Shown here one piece after another: positions 21,891-33,600 of a stretch of DNA of 64,000 bases. The stretch is from Dermacentor variabilis (taxonomy: Eukaryota > Arthropoda > Arachnida > Ixodida > Ixodidae). The translations under genes were made by a program, and so were the position numbers. Position 1 is the first letter of the stretch. Each line of letters starts with the position of its first letter. The notes under the pieces are model-generated. The model ran no database searches and had not been told where the DNA came from. It saw nothing but the letters and a program-made list of their open reading frames with translations. The stretch spans positions 202,927,729-202,991,728 of the forward strand of contig NC_134568.1 in assembly GCF_050947875.1 (NCBI RefSeq), read 5' to 3'.

Positions 21891-22789
21891 AGATGCAACA
21901 TCACCAACACGCCCGTTGAGCCACCGCCGCGATCTTATCTCCCTTGGGCTTGTATACGGAACCTCAAGGCAACGCCGAAAATGACCACCACGATGTAAAT
22001 TCGCCTAGAGGGCCCATATAATTGCTATCGCAGTAATGCATTGCTGGCGTAGCGCCAACGAGGGGCTGCCACTCAAGCAGAACGGAGTCAACACCCTCAA
22101 TTTCTGTTCTCCCCTAGTACGTACAATCTTTCACGAGTGTCGAGAAAGGTGCCTCAATGATATTTTTTATAAGGTTCGACACCTCGTACGAACGCAGCAT
22201 GGGTTTCTCGTTCGTTTAATATAACAGCGATCACGCTTCTACCGCCCGATCTTCAACATTTTATGTAGACTTTTATTTGACAAACAGCCGTTCGTGAGCG
22301 ATGCATTATATTAAAGAGCGGAAAACTACCCTCTGTGCCTAACCAGGAAGCAGGTAAAGCACGATTCTTTTATACATAATCGGTATATCGAACTCACGTG
22401 TATCGAATGCGCTCATCGCCATCGGCTCCTCAGAATCTAACCACCATTACCTCGTTTCATTGCTTCGTGCGTCCCGTTACGTACTCCCTCTATGCTTATT
22501 GTCACCACTCTTTTTTTCTTTCATGCAACTTTCTCTTTGTCATCAGAATATATACTTCGCTCTTCGACACACGGCTCCGATTTTCACAAGCCAGAAGATT
22601 TAACCTGATCCCTGTGATCGCGCTACTTAATTCATGGGTTTAGTCAATCGAAGGCCAACCTCAAATTATAAAGGTTAGTGGCTAATGCCAAGTTGTCCAA
22701 TGGAGCAGAAATTTCATTTGACAGGGTTCTTTATCACCAGATGAACAGTGAAGTGCGGTGTTCTCATCGAGACAACAAATCTGCTTGAA

Positions 22790-22982
22790 CCCGCCGTGGT
22801 TGCTTAGTGGCTATACGGCGGCGGCATTTCGATGGGGGCGAAATGCGAAAGCACCCGTGGTACTTAGATTTAGGTGCACGTTATAGAACCCCAGGTGGTT
22901 CAAATTTCTGGAGCCCCCCACTACGGCGCGCCTCATAATCAGAAAGTGGTTTTGGCACGTAAAACCCCATAATTTAATTTTT
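22790..22982 (+). repeat. Ruka-like SINE with internal deletion and 13-bp target duplication
   Basis: The head CCGCCGTGGTTGCTTAGTGG jumps directly to GGCGGCGGCATTTCGATGGG, losing about 45 bp that include the B box. The body and AAAACCCCATAATTTAATTT tail are intact. AAATCTGCTTGAA flanks it exactly at 22777-22789 and 22983-22995. Confidence 0.93.
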
Positions 22983-22995
22983 AAATCTGCTTGAA

Positions 22996-23900
22996 GCCAC
23001 ATGTGCGAAGTCCGTGCATGCTTAAGAACAGCGCAATATTGGAAGCTAAAAGCAATAACCCTATCGCCTTGCAAATTGGCATAGATGTTGCTACATTCAC
23101 CCGCACAACACCGGAGTGCCCGTTGTGTCCCAGGAATGCACTTTTGCCCGTTATCGGAGCTTGCAACATGCACGGAAAACACTGGCACGGTTGGCATCCG
23201 TCCGTTCGCACTCAGCAGGGAGAGCGTTATGACACGAAGAAGCGCGACTCGAGGGATTCTGAGGCAATCGCCGCACCGATATGCGAGCAGCCATCAGTGC
23301 GAGGTGCGGCGTCGGGGTGCGCACGACAGCGCAGGGGGTGGACCAAGCGCCGGGCTCGCAGGTCGAACGAGTCCTTGGGGAGCGAGGTTACGCGTTCGAG
23401 CACGAGCTCGTTACCGCCACCGCGTGAGAACAATGGTGGGTTGCTTCATAACGAAGAAACAATCAGCGCAGCTGCGCCAAGCGCGCACAATGGCTGCGCC
23501 GTGAGGCCCAAGACTGGGTCAGCATCCCTCGGAGGTTGACCTCCGGCCCAGAGCGCGCAAGGAGCATTCCGCGTCGGGCCTTGGATGTGGCTGTCCGTTA
23601 GGCGTGATGAATGGCTGAGCTCAATCAAGGAGGGCCACTCTCTCCAACGCCGGTGTGACTGCCGACGCTCGGACAATCCCAGCGGTGGTGCGTCGGCTGC
23701 TCCAACGAGTCCTCGTTGGCGCCTCCGAAGCATTGTCGCTGATTCCACTTACCGCCCGGCACGGTGTGTGTGCGGCGCGTCACTGCCCTGTTGTAAGCTG
23801 CTGGGCGTCCGCAGCCTTGTGTCGGTCCCCGCCCGCTTCTTGAGATGCGTCGGTCGGCTTTATAGTTGGATAATCACGCTGCAGGCCCCATCATCTCCCC
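22996..23900. other. GC-rich region, possible promoter or repeat of unknown kind
   Basis: A minus-strand TATA-like CTATAAAGCCG lies at 23858-23868, and long overlapping frames exist on both strands (22991-23539 plus, 182 residues; 23446-23748 minus, 100 residues). No motif or conserved domain was recognised and no product is claimed. Confidence 0.25.
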
Positions 23901-25590
23901 TTTAGCGCAACGCTCATGAACATGTTCCTGGTCCTTCAGCAACAAACGTCAGCAACAAAACATTATATATTTATAAACGTCTTGTGCAATATTTCTGTCT
24001 CTTGCACTTTCATTTGTTTGTTTATTTATTTACTTTTTCTGTGTGCATTGTCTTCATGAAAGGTCCACCGCGGTGCTTCCATATGCAGGGCCACACATAT
24101 TAACGGTTAGCCAACGAGGCATCACCACGTGGAAGATGAGGTAGGTCTCGTCTGACTGATCCAACGGTAAGCTAGGTATGACATCATGCGAGAGAACATA
24201 TGCAGGTAACCAGATATCTTTAATAAAGTATTTAATTATTCTTTCGGCACCATACGAAAGACGGTAAGTGAGGGCCGCACAGCGCGCGAGAATGTGATAA
24301 ATAGTTATTGAGTGGTGGCGAGGACAGGGAGAGTACAAGGACGTCGAGGCAATTGCATCTATACTAAAGAATCACTGTCTCTGCTGGTATTCGACAGCCT
24401 TGGGCCAGTAAGATGAAGTGAATTGATGGAACGTAGTCTCTATACTCAGCCAAGTATATGAATCCTGCGGTCAAGAAGTTAAAAAATAAGAATTGACCCG
24501 TCAATTCGGCTGACACACGGTGCTACCTCCCATTCCTCCACCGACGTTCAGTAGCACAACTTTCTTTTCAGTTCTACACCCTCGGGGAAAGTGGGGGGGT
24601 AAGGAGGGGGAACTATTCGCTGCAGGTTACATTGCGTGACTACTTGGTTCGATGGATGAGGTTTGCGCCCCGGAATAAAACAGTTTTGGCTAGTAATGGC
24701 AGCATAACTTACAGTCTGAATTAAGCTTACCCAGCAAAGGGACTGTTTACGAACTGTGCGAGCGTCCTAAGCAGTGGTAAGTGCTGGATTACAGATATAT
24801 TTGTTCTATATACCGCATGGTCCAAGCATACGGCATCAGCGGTTATATATCTATAAAAGTTGTGCGGCGTGACTATGCAAAGTCGTATTGCGGCGTTAGC
24901 GCTCGTTCCGTTCTCTACGACGCACTCACACGTATTACGGCAATTTTGTCCTCAAAAATAGCCATCGCATTTTTTTAATGCGATCCCTCTCATATATTAT
25001 GGCTGTATACAGGCCAAAAACGCAATGCCGAAGCGCACAGCTCATATATGTATCGGGCTGGTTCACCAACCACAGTGATCGCTGTGTTTAGCAGCGCCAT
25101 CGGCCTCATGCAGGAAGGCTAGCGTAGACATATAGTAATTTCAAGCCTACTAGACTTGAAAGGCGTGAGAACGATGCGGTGAATCACAAATATTTGATAG
25201 CGCCTGCCGCTTAGATGTTGCGTGGTTACCTTAGGTTGGCCGTGCACGAGCATGCGCTCTTATGTCTTATGTTTTACTCCCTACGCCAAGCGATCAGACA
25301 GTGAGCTGATTTGCCATTTAATGCTGGTAATACAGAGGTCCTGGTTTTCTTTGTTGAATTAAAATCGATATAAGCAATATAGTTCACAACGCACGCACAC
25401 ACCGCGACTGATAACGTGCGTACACCGCAGCTGATAAATTGCGTCACATTTTTGCGCCCCCAAGACATATTTCCGCCTACTGTAGTTACCGACGCACCGA
25501 AAGGCTTCCCTGACGACCTTATATGAACGAAAATGGCGTAAATGTCACAAAGTATCATCTAAAACATCTCGAAATCGTTCCGCAGCACGC
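23901..25590. other. Gene-free stretch
   Basis: AT-rich with short overlapping frames. No repeat family was recognised. Confidence 0.35.
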
Positions 25591-25599
25591 GACAGCAAT

Positions 25600-25800
25600 A
25601 CTTTCAAGCAGCGCCGCGCCGGATCGCCCAAACCAGGGAGGAGGAAAGGCTCCCCGCGCACCCTATCCTCCTCGCCCGATGAAAAGGTCTATATATACTG
25701 TGCCAAGGAGAGCATACGTCGCCTTGAAAAAGTCAAGTCCACTTGTCGAAACGTTGGCTCCTGCCTTCACCTTGTTCTCGTGTTGCTCATCGTCATGATT
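25600..25800 (+). promoter_or_regulatory. Probable Penelope-like pLTR with hammerhead-like core remnant
   Basis: A TATA-like TCTATATATACTG (25688-25700) precedes CCTTGAAAAAGTC, a short hairpin (AAGTCCACTT) and TTGTCGAAACGTTGG (25743-25757). The order CTGATGA-like, stem, GAAAC matches the hammerhead ribozyme core carried in Penelope-like pLTRs. Here the first conserved box is degraded. No coding part follows, so this is probably a solo or 5'-end remnant. Confidence 0.4.
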
Positions 25801-25957
25801 TTCCATCTCCCGCATTTCCCATGTTTTCCCTGTATAGGTATCGAGAAATTGATCAAATGATTGTATGCCCTCACATACAGGTGACTTTCAGCTGAGGCTG
25901 ATTAATTTTCGAATCATTAAGCCAGCAGACAAAGGCACGAACAAACTTGAAATCGCA

Positions 25958-25958
<1 letters not shown>

Positions 25959-26033
<75 letters not shown>
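25959..26033. repeat. (AAT)n microsatellite
   Basis: About 25 AAT units. Confidence 0.97.
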
Positions 26034-26501
26034 GTAGTAAGCAAAGAAGGGAAAACGGGATGAGCGCATCTTCCCGGCAACAGTCGAGCTCTGTGCGCTC
26101 TGTCAGATTATCCTTACCCAATTTCTGGAATAAATATTACAAGGGCCTACTATGTGTGTTGTTTGGAAAGCACAATTCGCTGTTGTTTTCAGGCGCCACT
26201 GCCAACGAGAGACAGCTGCAAATCCCGCATTTGAACGTTCCTCCGAATGCTTAGCATCTCAAAAACCAAAGTGGTTTCGGATAGGTTATTCGAAAGAGAA
26301 AAAAAAAAAGACAGGTGACATCTAGACACAGGTGCGCGTAGTGCAATTTAAGGAGTTGCTTCACTGTGCCTCAAGTAATGACCTGTAGGTATATAAAGTT
26401 CTCTTGTACGAGTATTTCGTGCTATTTTTGTTGTTAACAAAAACACATTTATTGAACAAATAACCACATTGACAATAACAGAAATGACAAACCCAATGTG
26501 C

Positions 26502-27092
26502 TTACAATGCAAGGAAATAGGGGAAACTAAGACCGCTTTGTTGCTTAATGTTCTTAGAGGTCAATACCGAAAAAAGCGACGAGTCTGAAGCGACAATGCC
26601 AAGTGTCATGCGAAAGCATGGCACACTACGAAACGGGCGGGGCACACTGACAGCGACGTACACGGACTTTGGCATGACAGCGAGGGGCATCCGGCGATCT
26701 CCCTCAGAAGTAGGCTCATGGCGCAGACTTACTACGAAGATCACAGAAGAGTATAATAGCCGACCTGAAACAAAAGAAAAATTAAAAAGACAGCACTGCA
26801 GATGCGCAGCAGTATACGCCGTATATTCATTAAAAATAAAAAGCAAAAGACTCACAATGAAAAACAAAGCGCCTACATTCACGCGACGAATGTACGCATA
26901 CACTAAGCAATTAGAAAGGATTTTGATTGATGCATCAACATGGGGCCCACAGCTAGCTTTAGCTTTAATGCTCGAAATTTTCGCGATGACACAAACATAG
27001 TCAATAAACACCATGCGAGGCCAGTAGTTTAATTGAGTCAAGTCACGGCGTAACGACAATGCTGCTTTAGCAGCAGGTGCGTAGATGTGCAT
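26502..27092 (-). CDS. Uncharacterised 196-residue open frame, doubtful
   Basis: This is the longest minus frame in the area, starting at ATG 27092. It contains hydrophobic stretches (for example VGALFFIVSLLLFIF near its middle) that could span a membrane. An AATAAA signal on the same strand lies at about 26447-26452, some 50 bases after the stop, the spacing of a last exon. A 150-residue frame on the opposite strand (26548-27000) overlaps it almost completely. No family was recognised, and the frame may be a chance opening or a repeat. Confidence 0.2.
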   Translation of the reverse strand: MHIYAPAAKAALSLRRDLTQLNYWPRMVFIDYVCVIAKISSIKAKASCGPHVDASIKILSNCLVYAYIRRVNVGALFFIVSLLLFIFNEYTAYTAAHLQCCLFNFSFVSGRLLYSSVIFVVSLRHEPTSEGDRRMPLAVMPKSVYVAVSVPRPFRSVPCFRMTLGIVASDSSLFSVLTSKNIKQQSGLSFPYFLAL

Positions 27093-27344
27093 GCGCCAAA
27101 CGCTCGGCCTTAGAGCGTTCGGGCTGGCTCTGCTGCGCTTGCAATCTCGCCGAGCCGACCTAGCTCCATTCCGGGCATTCCGTCATTTTCCTCGGAGTAT
27201 GAACGAATCATAACGAGAACACAATGGCGGCATAGGCCAATACATACTCGCGATTCATTTTAGCAACATTGTACATAATCTTGAAGTTTGCTTTAGTAAA
27301 CTAGTGTCAAAGCAGCCGACCTTACGCTGTTAATCGAAATAAAA

Positions 27345-27555
27345 GTCTGCGGGTCTTACGTGCCAACACCACGATACGATTATGAGGCACGCCGTAGTGT
27401 TGGACTGGGGATTAATTTAGATAAGCTGGGGTTTTCAACGTGCGACCAATCCATGGTACAGAGGCGTTTTTTGCATTTGGCCCCCACAGAAATGCGGCGA
27501 TCCCGCGTCCTCGGGCTTAGAAGTGCCCCACCAAAGCCACTACGGCGGGTGACGC
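27345..27555 (-). repeat. Ruka-like SINE remnant
   Basis: CTTACGTGCCAACACCACGA, GATTATGAGGCACGCCGTAG, TTTTCAACGTGC, GCATTTGGCCCCCACAGAAA and GCCACTACGGCGGG match the reversed SINE with about a quarter of positions changed. Confidence 0.7.
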
Positions 27556-27559
27556 CGGG

Positions 27560-29450
27560 CATCGAAAAGGGTCTGCTGGGCTAAAAAAACCACCTCTCGT
27601 CCTCTCGGGTTAACCACACCAGATGTGGGTAAATCACGCAGCGTGCCCTGGTTGCAGTCATCACAAATACTGGAACCTTCGAACACGTCACCGAAGCTTG
27701 GTTGTCCTAATGGTGGTGGTGGCGATCATCGTGTAATATAGTCGAAAATCGCAGTTATGGCAAAATCTTCATACGAAAAAGAATGGAGCGCCGCAAACGC
27801 CACAATGTAATGTCTCGCAAAGTTTATTGCTGCCTCCGGCTGATTAACAATTTGCAAAAACGGTATCGAGGCGCCTGCGCTCTCGAAGTATTTGGAATAC
27901 GAATGATATCGTCATTGTTCTTCTGGCTTCCCTGTCAACCGCTTTGCGTTTAACCCACTGTTGAACAATCAGTCAGCCAAACTGCGCTTTATAGGCACAC
28001 AATGCACGACTGAAAGACCGAACACTTAAGGCAGCTCGCGTGTGTAAGACTTTTGTTTTGCAGATTGTGAAGCAGCGCCTTTCTTTCCACGTCAAACTGC
28101 GCAGTGTGGCCTGGAGTTCTACGACAGTTCATTACCTTCCTTCGAGACGCGGTGTGGACCAGCGTCTGATGACGCACCCTTGCTAACAACGTACATATGA
28201 TGCTCAGGCGGAACAATTGCCAGCCTAACCAAAACGTCAATGTTTAAGCGCTTTAACAGGCAACGAACAGCCCTTGTTGTCGCACATGTGCAATGAGGTA
28301 TGGAATAATATGCGTTATTTATGTATATTTTGCCCTTTTAGGAACTGAGCACTATGAATCATTACTGTAAAATAAATCTATAGCAGGGAAATGTGTACCT
28401 TTTCCCCTTTTTCTGCTATATTTCTCATTGTCCTTTTCCTCACTTTCCTACGGCACCGCAAAATTACATTGCTTCGTCTGTTGTTTCTATACTGCTCTTC
28501 CTGCTTGGGCCTAAGGCCTGTAGTCTCTTCACAAATAAATGAATATGAAAACACTGAATTCTCCTCGCGATCAATCATCGCAACACAGCCCTTACTGACG
28601 TCAGCGGTTGTAGCATGGTCCCGCAGAAGCTTCCTCGCTAAGTGGATATGCTCTTACGCGAACAAATCACCCATTCTTCTGTTCGCGCACTAGCGGTGCT
28701 AATGAGCCATTTTCATCGTAAATGGCGCCTCCTAAGATGTAGCGTCAAACAATGCCCTCGTATATTTACTCGCAACGTTGCTGTAGGGAAAGGCACTCAA
28801 GAAAACACAGGTCGGCTCTGACTAGGCCAGTAAACGGCGCCGCGTACAACCCCCCGCCGCTTGAGCCGCGGCGAACACGATGGTTTGTTTCCCACCATGA
28901 GTGCGCATAACGGTGGCTTTGTGTTCCACGGGCGGATAGGGAGCTCATCGCGTGGAGGGATTCTTACAAACGCGGCTTTTCACAAAAAAAAAAAGTAGGA
29001 AGGGGTGGGGGGGGGGGGGGTTAACGTAGCGTTTGCTGAAAATAGTAACGCGCATGTTCCGGTCTTCCAGCGTGCTTTCGTGACATGTACGTTGTGATAC
29101 ACCAAAATATTGCCATTTCCACACCGTGCTCCCGTTTTCTACCTTCCTTAGCTTATGTCGTGCGAATATGTGAGGCTATATGTCTTATCAGAAAACCACT
29201 AAGTTCTGGGCTGCATCTTTTCATAGCTTCAAAACCACATTCTCATAGAAGTTGCGAGGCGTTACGGGGTGTATTAATTAATTAATTTATTTATTTATTT
29301 TTCGTGGCGGGCAACAATGTCACAACGTTTTTCGTCTGCCTCCCCCCCCCCCCATATGATTTAGCGTGTGTTCTCACGAAATAATACCTATGATATTCTT
29401 GCTTCTGTCGCAACATGCAAGCTGGCCTTTAGCAATCCTCTTTTTCATAC
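27560..29450. other. Gene-free stretch
   Basis: Contains a poly-G run (29008-29021), a poly-C run (29342-29353) and ATTA/TTTA-rich sequence near 29275-29300. No gene was recognised. Confidence 0.35.
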
Positions 29451-29451
29451 C

Positions 29452-29680
29452 CGCAGCGCTGGCTCGATGGTTATGGCGTTCTGCTGCTAAGCAAGAGGTC
29501 AACGGACTCAGTTCCCGACCGTGGCGGCCGCATTTTGATGGGAGGGGTGTGCAAAAACGTTTGTGTACTCAGATTCGTGTGCACGCTAAAGAATGATGAG
29601 TGGTCGAAACTAATCCAGTGCTTCGTACTATATACACGGCATCTCTGATAGACCATGTGTTCCTTTGGGACGTTATAACT
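29452..29680 (+). repeat. Ruka-like SINE remnant
   Basis: CCCGCAGCGCTGGCTCGATGG head, CGTGGCGGCCGCATTTTGAT, GTGTGCACGCTAAAGAATGA and GTGGTCGAAACTAATCC follow the SINE order. The last third is hardly recognisable. Confidence 0.6.
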
Positions 29681-29973
29681 GTGGAGTAATTTCAATATGT
29701 ATTTAGAAATCAGAAGCACTCTGATTATGTTAACACAGAAAGTACACGTGAAGTACAAGTGAAGAGCTGTGGCATGCAGACACTAACAAGCGTGCGGTGC
29801 CCCAAAGCATGGGCATAGCTGCTTCCGACTTGTCCGCACACAAGCATAATCCGTGCCCAGGAACTATACACCCAGACTCTCGACCTTCTATCATATAACA
29901 CTGAAACGAAAGCTTCATGTTAATCGCCGACTGACCGTCCGTCACTCTTGTCGGCACAAAGCAAATTCACTCA

Positions 29974-29979
29974 TTTATT
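29974..29979 (-). terminator. Polyadenylation signal of the cuticle protein gene
   Basis: This is the first AATAAA on the minus strand after the stop codon at 30383, giving a 3' UTR of about 400-430 bases. Confidence 0.5.
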
Positions 29980-30382
29980 GACTGATCGATTTTCAACGCC
30001 CCAAAGCAGCACAGTGCCCATGCTGCATGGGCCGTATTGAGTATAGGTGAAAGGCTCCAGATCAAATTTTGCATAACATGTGCCCAAATCTTGGTACACA
30101 ACCTTTTCTTTTTCTTCTTTTTCTTTTGCTTTGCGGGGCTCCCCGGAATGCACCCGCGGATGTCGAGAACACAACTGGCGGCCTCTTACCTAGTAGGAGA
30201 GCCCCACAGCCACGCAGACACGGCTGTAGGTAATCATACATGGCATGGATCGACACGATTGTCTTTTCTGCGTATGTTAGCCATTTCCGTGTGTTTTATC
30301 TCTTCACTCGCCTAAGACATCATGACCCCGAGTGGCGCTAAGACAACGTGAGAAAGTTCAAACACCTGCCTGGAGCAGCAGC

Positions 30383-30685
30383 CTAGCCGTGAAATCCGTG
30401 GCCACCGTAGCCGTACCCGCCATAGGCGGGGACATGCTTGCCGTTGGCCGAGTGGTAGGGCGCGGCCGCCGGGTAGCTCGTCTTTGTGCCCGGTTCGTTG
30501 GTCTTGACGATCGCGCGGAAGCCCCCCTTGTCTGCGACGTACTCGACGCGCCGCGAGCGCCCGTCCACGTCGGCCAGATAGTAGGCCCCCTTGACGCCCC
30601 CGTACGCGGAGCCGGACTCATGGCGTCCATTTGCGGCTCCATAGCCGTTCACGATGTTGTAGCCGAAGTTGTAGTTGCCGTAGTC
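30383..30685 (-). CDS. Cuticle gene exon 3 (RR domain and C-terminus)
   Basis: The coding part begins GACTACGGCAACTAC directly after CTCTTCGCAG. Upstream codons in the same frame back to 30742 belong to the intron. The exon encodes the full chitin-binding domain and the Gly/His/Tyr tail, ending in a stop at 30383. Confidence 0.93.
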   Translation of the reverse strand, partial: DYGNYNFGYNIVNGYGAANGRHESGSAYGGVKGAYYLADVDGRSRRVEYVADKGGFRAIVKTNEPGTKTSYPAAAPYHSANGKHVPAYGGYGYGGHGFHG

Positions 30686-33600
30686 CTGCGAAGAGGCGCA
30701 CAAGAAACGCGTTCGCAGTTCCTCTCGCATAAACGACACCATGCTGGTGTATGTTGCTATGTATGTAGTGTATGTAGGGTTCTTTATTTTATTACTGATA
30801 CACTAAAAAAGCAATTTAGGGCGTTGGCTTCTCCCACGGGTAACAGCCCTACCGTTAGGGCTTTAAACACTTTTGCAACGCCCGACCACGGGAGCTCTAA
30901 GTTGACCGACGTCTAACTTGATGTGCCACGGGAAAAAGCGTGGTTGAAAACTGCGTGGCAATTCCGACAGTCTTGGGCACACAGAAATATCCGAGAAAAG
31001 AACAGCGATAGTGTTGAATGTTTATTTATTGCACTTTTTACGTCACCTCTTACACCTATCATCCTTTTTCCTTGCCAGAAAATGTCGGCAAACAAGATAC
31101 TTTCGTTGGTCCTTATCAACAATTCGTTGTTACGCCCTTAAACGTGAAGGCGTTAGCCATGGGGCTACGAAACAGCCTTTATACACTCGTAAAGGTGTTA
31201 AAATGTTTAGTGGGATAGAGCATGAGCTTACCACATGTTCCAATTTAATTCACAATGTATTTGCACGTTTCATACATTCAGGAAGCAGGGATAAAAAGCT
31301 TTAAGATCGACAGCATGACGGGTCCCTTGTACGTTCACAGATAACAGCTAGCATAATTGTTTATTAATACAACAAATCAATTTTGTGGAGGAGCCGGCAA
31401 CGTACTCTAATTGTTGCCAATATTTCCAGTCCGCCTTAAATAAATAACTTGCTAAAAAAATAAATTGCTAGCAGTGCGACAGTAGTTACTGACGCAGTTA
31501 AACATCTTACGAAGCATAAAAGCGTCAGTTCTAACAAAACAGGTTAAAAAATCAGTGACGAATACAAATAGAAATGCTAACAAAATTGGCGAAGAAACAA
31601 CCATAATGCAATACGCATACGCCCACATGGAAGGAGTATGCATACGCGAATATGCAGTAAAGAGGTACTGTACACTGCTATTCTCTTCTTTATATATTGT
31701 TCCCTCGCTAAGTGCTTTTTTTTTGTACAATTTCGCCATAGCGGGCTCTTCTGTAGTCAAACTTCCCTTGCAGTCGCAATTAACGAGCGACACCAAAGCT
31801 AAATATAAATTGGCTTCAGTGCATGATAACATTGCGTCCTAAGTATAGTAACTGCATTGGAAGTGGATTTTGAGATCAGTTTTCCTTATTATTAAAAGAT
31901 TCATAGCGGTATAAATTAGGTCATTCAAAAGTCTCACCCGATTTCACGCTGCTTTATCCGCGATCTGCTCGACAGAAAGGTACAAGCCAGAGGCGCTTTT
32001 CTCAGCCGTTCACTTTCGGCGCTACAATCACGTTCGCGAGATTTCGCGTGACTCACGCCTGATGTGTCGGTCTCTCCGGATGACACAATTCGTGGCACGG
32101 TGCTCAGAGCGCGTGCTTGGCGCTGTTCCAGAAATGCTGTCGACCGTATATTAACCGACGCGCCCTGTGCTAGTCACGCAATATCTCGCGAAAGGGCTTG
32201 TAGAGCCGAAAGTGAACGACCGAGAATATGGCCTCAAGTCGCGTTGTTCGAAAAAAAATTTTACACTCATTCTGGAGCTCTCTCTGAGTTGCGCAATGAC
32301 ATAAATGACATGTTACTATACTTTAATCTTATTTTGTAGTAGAGTCATAACATGTACCTATACAATAGTTCAAAGGCAAGAATCCTGCATGTAAGGAACA
32401 GATTATGTGACGGTTCTTCCCGGAAAACATTTGCAGTCTGATGGAGAGCCATGTACCGTAATCTGTAATTCCAAACTACATTTGTATACGTATACTTGCG
32501 GCATCATGCCCCATAAAACAAACAAGAGTTTACCTGAGCAGGCAAAAAGCATGTACAGTGCAGTAAACGCTCCCAGGTAGTATAACATTGGCAGATACAC
32601 AGCTCCCAGACCATTTTCGCCACATTAAGAGGAACATGTTTGATTTGTGCAGTTCAGAATCACTGCTCAAAGAATTCTACGAACATTGGTTTCTGCTTCA
32701 ATAAGGCTAATCCTATGTATGTTACCTTTCTGAAAGCACATTGAGAAGGTGATATACCAGTAATTTTTTCAGACCCATCAGAAAATATAGGCAGCAGTGA
32801 AATCGGTAAGTAATTAGACAACTCGCTTTCTTACCATATTTTTACACAACAGCCACTTATGCGCGTTGCACACCATCTAGAAATGTGCCGGAAGATGTGT
32901 GACTACAAATAGAATGCTTGCGAAGACAGCTTATTTTGTTGTTTTACAAGTCCATCGATGTTTCCCACTTTATTATTGTTTATTTCCATAAACGCCGAAC
33001 AAATCTCACAGATGGACGGGTTTAAGAACTCACTGTCTTTGTTTCATTCAGGCGAGTATAATACAACTCATTGGTTGTGCATGCTTGCTTCAAGGTTGGC
33101 GAAACACTAGTTAAAAGAGTCTAATAATGATCTACCTGTAACATTTGCATCATCCAGCAAAATTTAGAGACGTGTAATACACAATTTATTGTTATTTACA
33201 ACATAGTTCAACGTACATCATAGCATAACCTTGTCTAAAACGTTGTTACCGAAAAAGAGATGCTTCGTATGTGCGGTAGCATATGAGCCATATGGAAGCA
33301 TGAGCTCATTTTCAGAATAGGGTTTTCAAGGTCCTCTTTTGTTTAAGTTGGTTGAGCTATATCATGTAAACATTCTCCTTCGAATCTATTAATTTCTTAT
33401 CAGCTGTCCACACTGCATGCGTCATTGCGAGCGACCGATACCGGAAATAGCGAAGAATCATGTCCGCCATAGACGAAGGAGAAAATAGAAGGGAAAATGA
33501 AACGAATCTCTACACTTTACGACCATATGTATGTGCTTGAAAAGGCAAGATAGTTTTACCCTTATACCCCCAAGCACCCAAGGACTTGACTCCGCCCTCT

